Below, piece by piece: positions 14,185 through 14,223 of a stretch of DNA of 14,223 nucleotides. Every line of letters starts with the position of its first letter. The first letter of the stretch is position 1. The notes beneath the pieces are model-generated. The model was not told where the DNA came from. It did no database searches and saw only the letters and a program-made list of their open reading frames with translations. Position numbers and translations under genes: made by a program. Origin of the DNA: RGIG3528 sp045616485 (GTDB lineage: Bacteria > Bacillota > Clostridia > Lachnospirales > Lachnospiraceae); NCBI GenBank assembly GCA_045616485.1, contig JAZLGU010000009.1, forward strand, positions 1 to 14,223. Reading direction: 5' to 3'.

Positions 14185-14212
14185 TTGTCACGGGGACGTT
14201 TCTCGCTGTCAA
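14185..14212 (+). repeat. REP-like repeat, copy B
   Basis: This is the second 28-base unit, in the same orientation as copy A and starting 32 bases after it. The two differences are T14159 to C14191 and A14173 to G14205. Its end pairs with the bases at the window edge. Confidence 0.85.
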
Positions 14213-14223
14213 CTTTTTGACAG
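14206..14223. repeat. Inverted junction and first bases of a third, inverted repeat copy
   Basis: CTGTCAA (14206-14212), the linker CTTT, and TTGACAG (14217-14223) form a perfect 7-bp stem with a four-base loop. TTGACAG is also what the reverse complement of the repeat unit begins with, so an inverted copy probably continues past the window end. A longer pairing is also possible: CTGTCAAAAAGTTG (14174-14187) with CAACTTTTTGACAG (14210-14223), 14 bp perfect. Confidence 0.65.

Noticed and set aside
14153..14223. The right-edge repeats as a CRISPR array or transposon end.
   Set aside because: Spacers are only four bases, one copy appears inverted, and no transposase gene is in view.
14174..14223. 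The long inverted repeat as terminator of the metal-importer unit.
   Set aside because: A 14-bp stem is possible, but no T-run is visible before the window ends, and copy-based structure explains the symmetry better.

Overview
The window looks like a chromosomal stretch of a low-GC Gram-positive Clostridia-type bacterium, most likely a Lachnospiraceae relative. This is inferred from purine-rich Shine-Dalgarno sites, vegetative-type -35/-10 promoters (several with an extended TG), a SleB-type cell-wall hydrolase with SH3b repeats, a comM/dprA pair and a DUF368 membrane protein. No tRNA, rRNA, CRISPR array, intact insertion sequence or prophage gene is visible, and no intergenic stretch exceeds 300 bases.

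Left part (1-5072): a small lipoprotein gene of unknown function (214-792, +) converges on a SH3b/SleB-type hydrolase gene (833-2194, -) across a shared bidirectional terminator. Upstream of the hydrolase, also on the minus strand, are a two-gene unit (a small three-helix membrane protein and a CPA2-type cation/proton antiporter, 3891-2334) and galE (5072-4056). Each minus-strand unit has a recognisable promoter, and hairpin terminators lie after galE and, more weakly, after the antiporter.

Middle (5073-8846): galE and a LacI-family regulator gene (5259-6257, +) diverge from a 186-base region holding a good promoter for each. An imperfect LacI-type operator sits at the regulator's expected transcription start. 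The regulator gene converges on comM (7824-6286, -), which overlaps the end of dprA (8846-7812, -). Both products act on DNA taken up or transferred into the cell.

Right part (9051-14152, +): one promoter (8984-9012) precedes six tightly packed co-directional genes. These are an RlmI-like SAM-dependent methyltransferase, a DUF368/PopT-like lipid-carrier translocase, the substrate-binding protein, ATPase and permease of a ZnuABC/AdcABC-type metal importer, and a helix-turn-helix plus Panacea (DUF4065)-like protein. Gaps are 19 bases or less, with overlaps of 14 and 4 bases in two places. The last gene follows the permease with only three bases between and no toxin gene is in view; it is the least expected member of the unit. 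The binding protein carries unusual residues at usual metal-ligand positions.

Right edge (14153-14223): directly after the last stop codon come two 28-base direct repeats. They are followed by the first seven bases of what looks like a third copy in inverted orientation, a REP-like palindromic repeat cluster cut by the window end.
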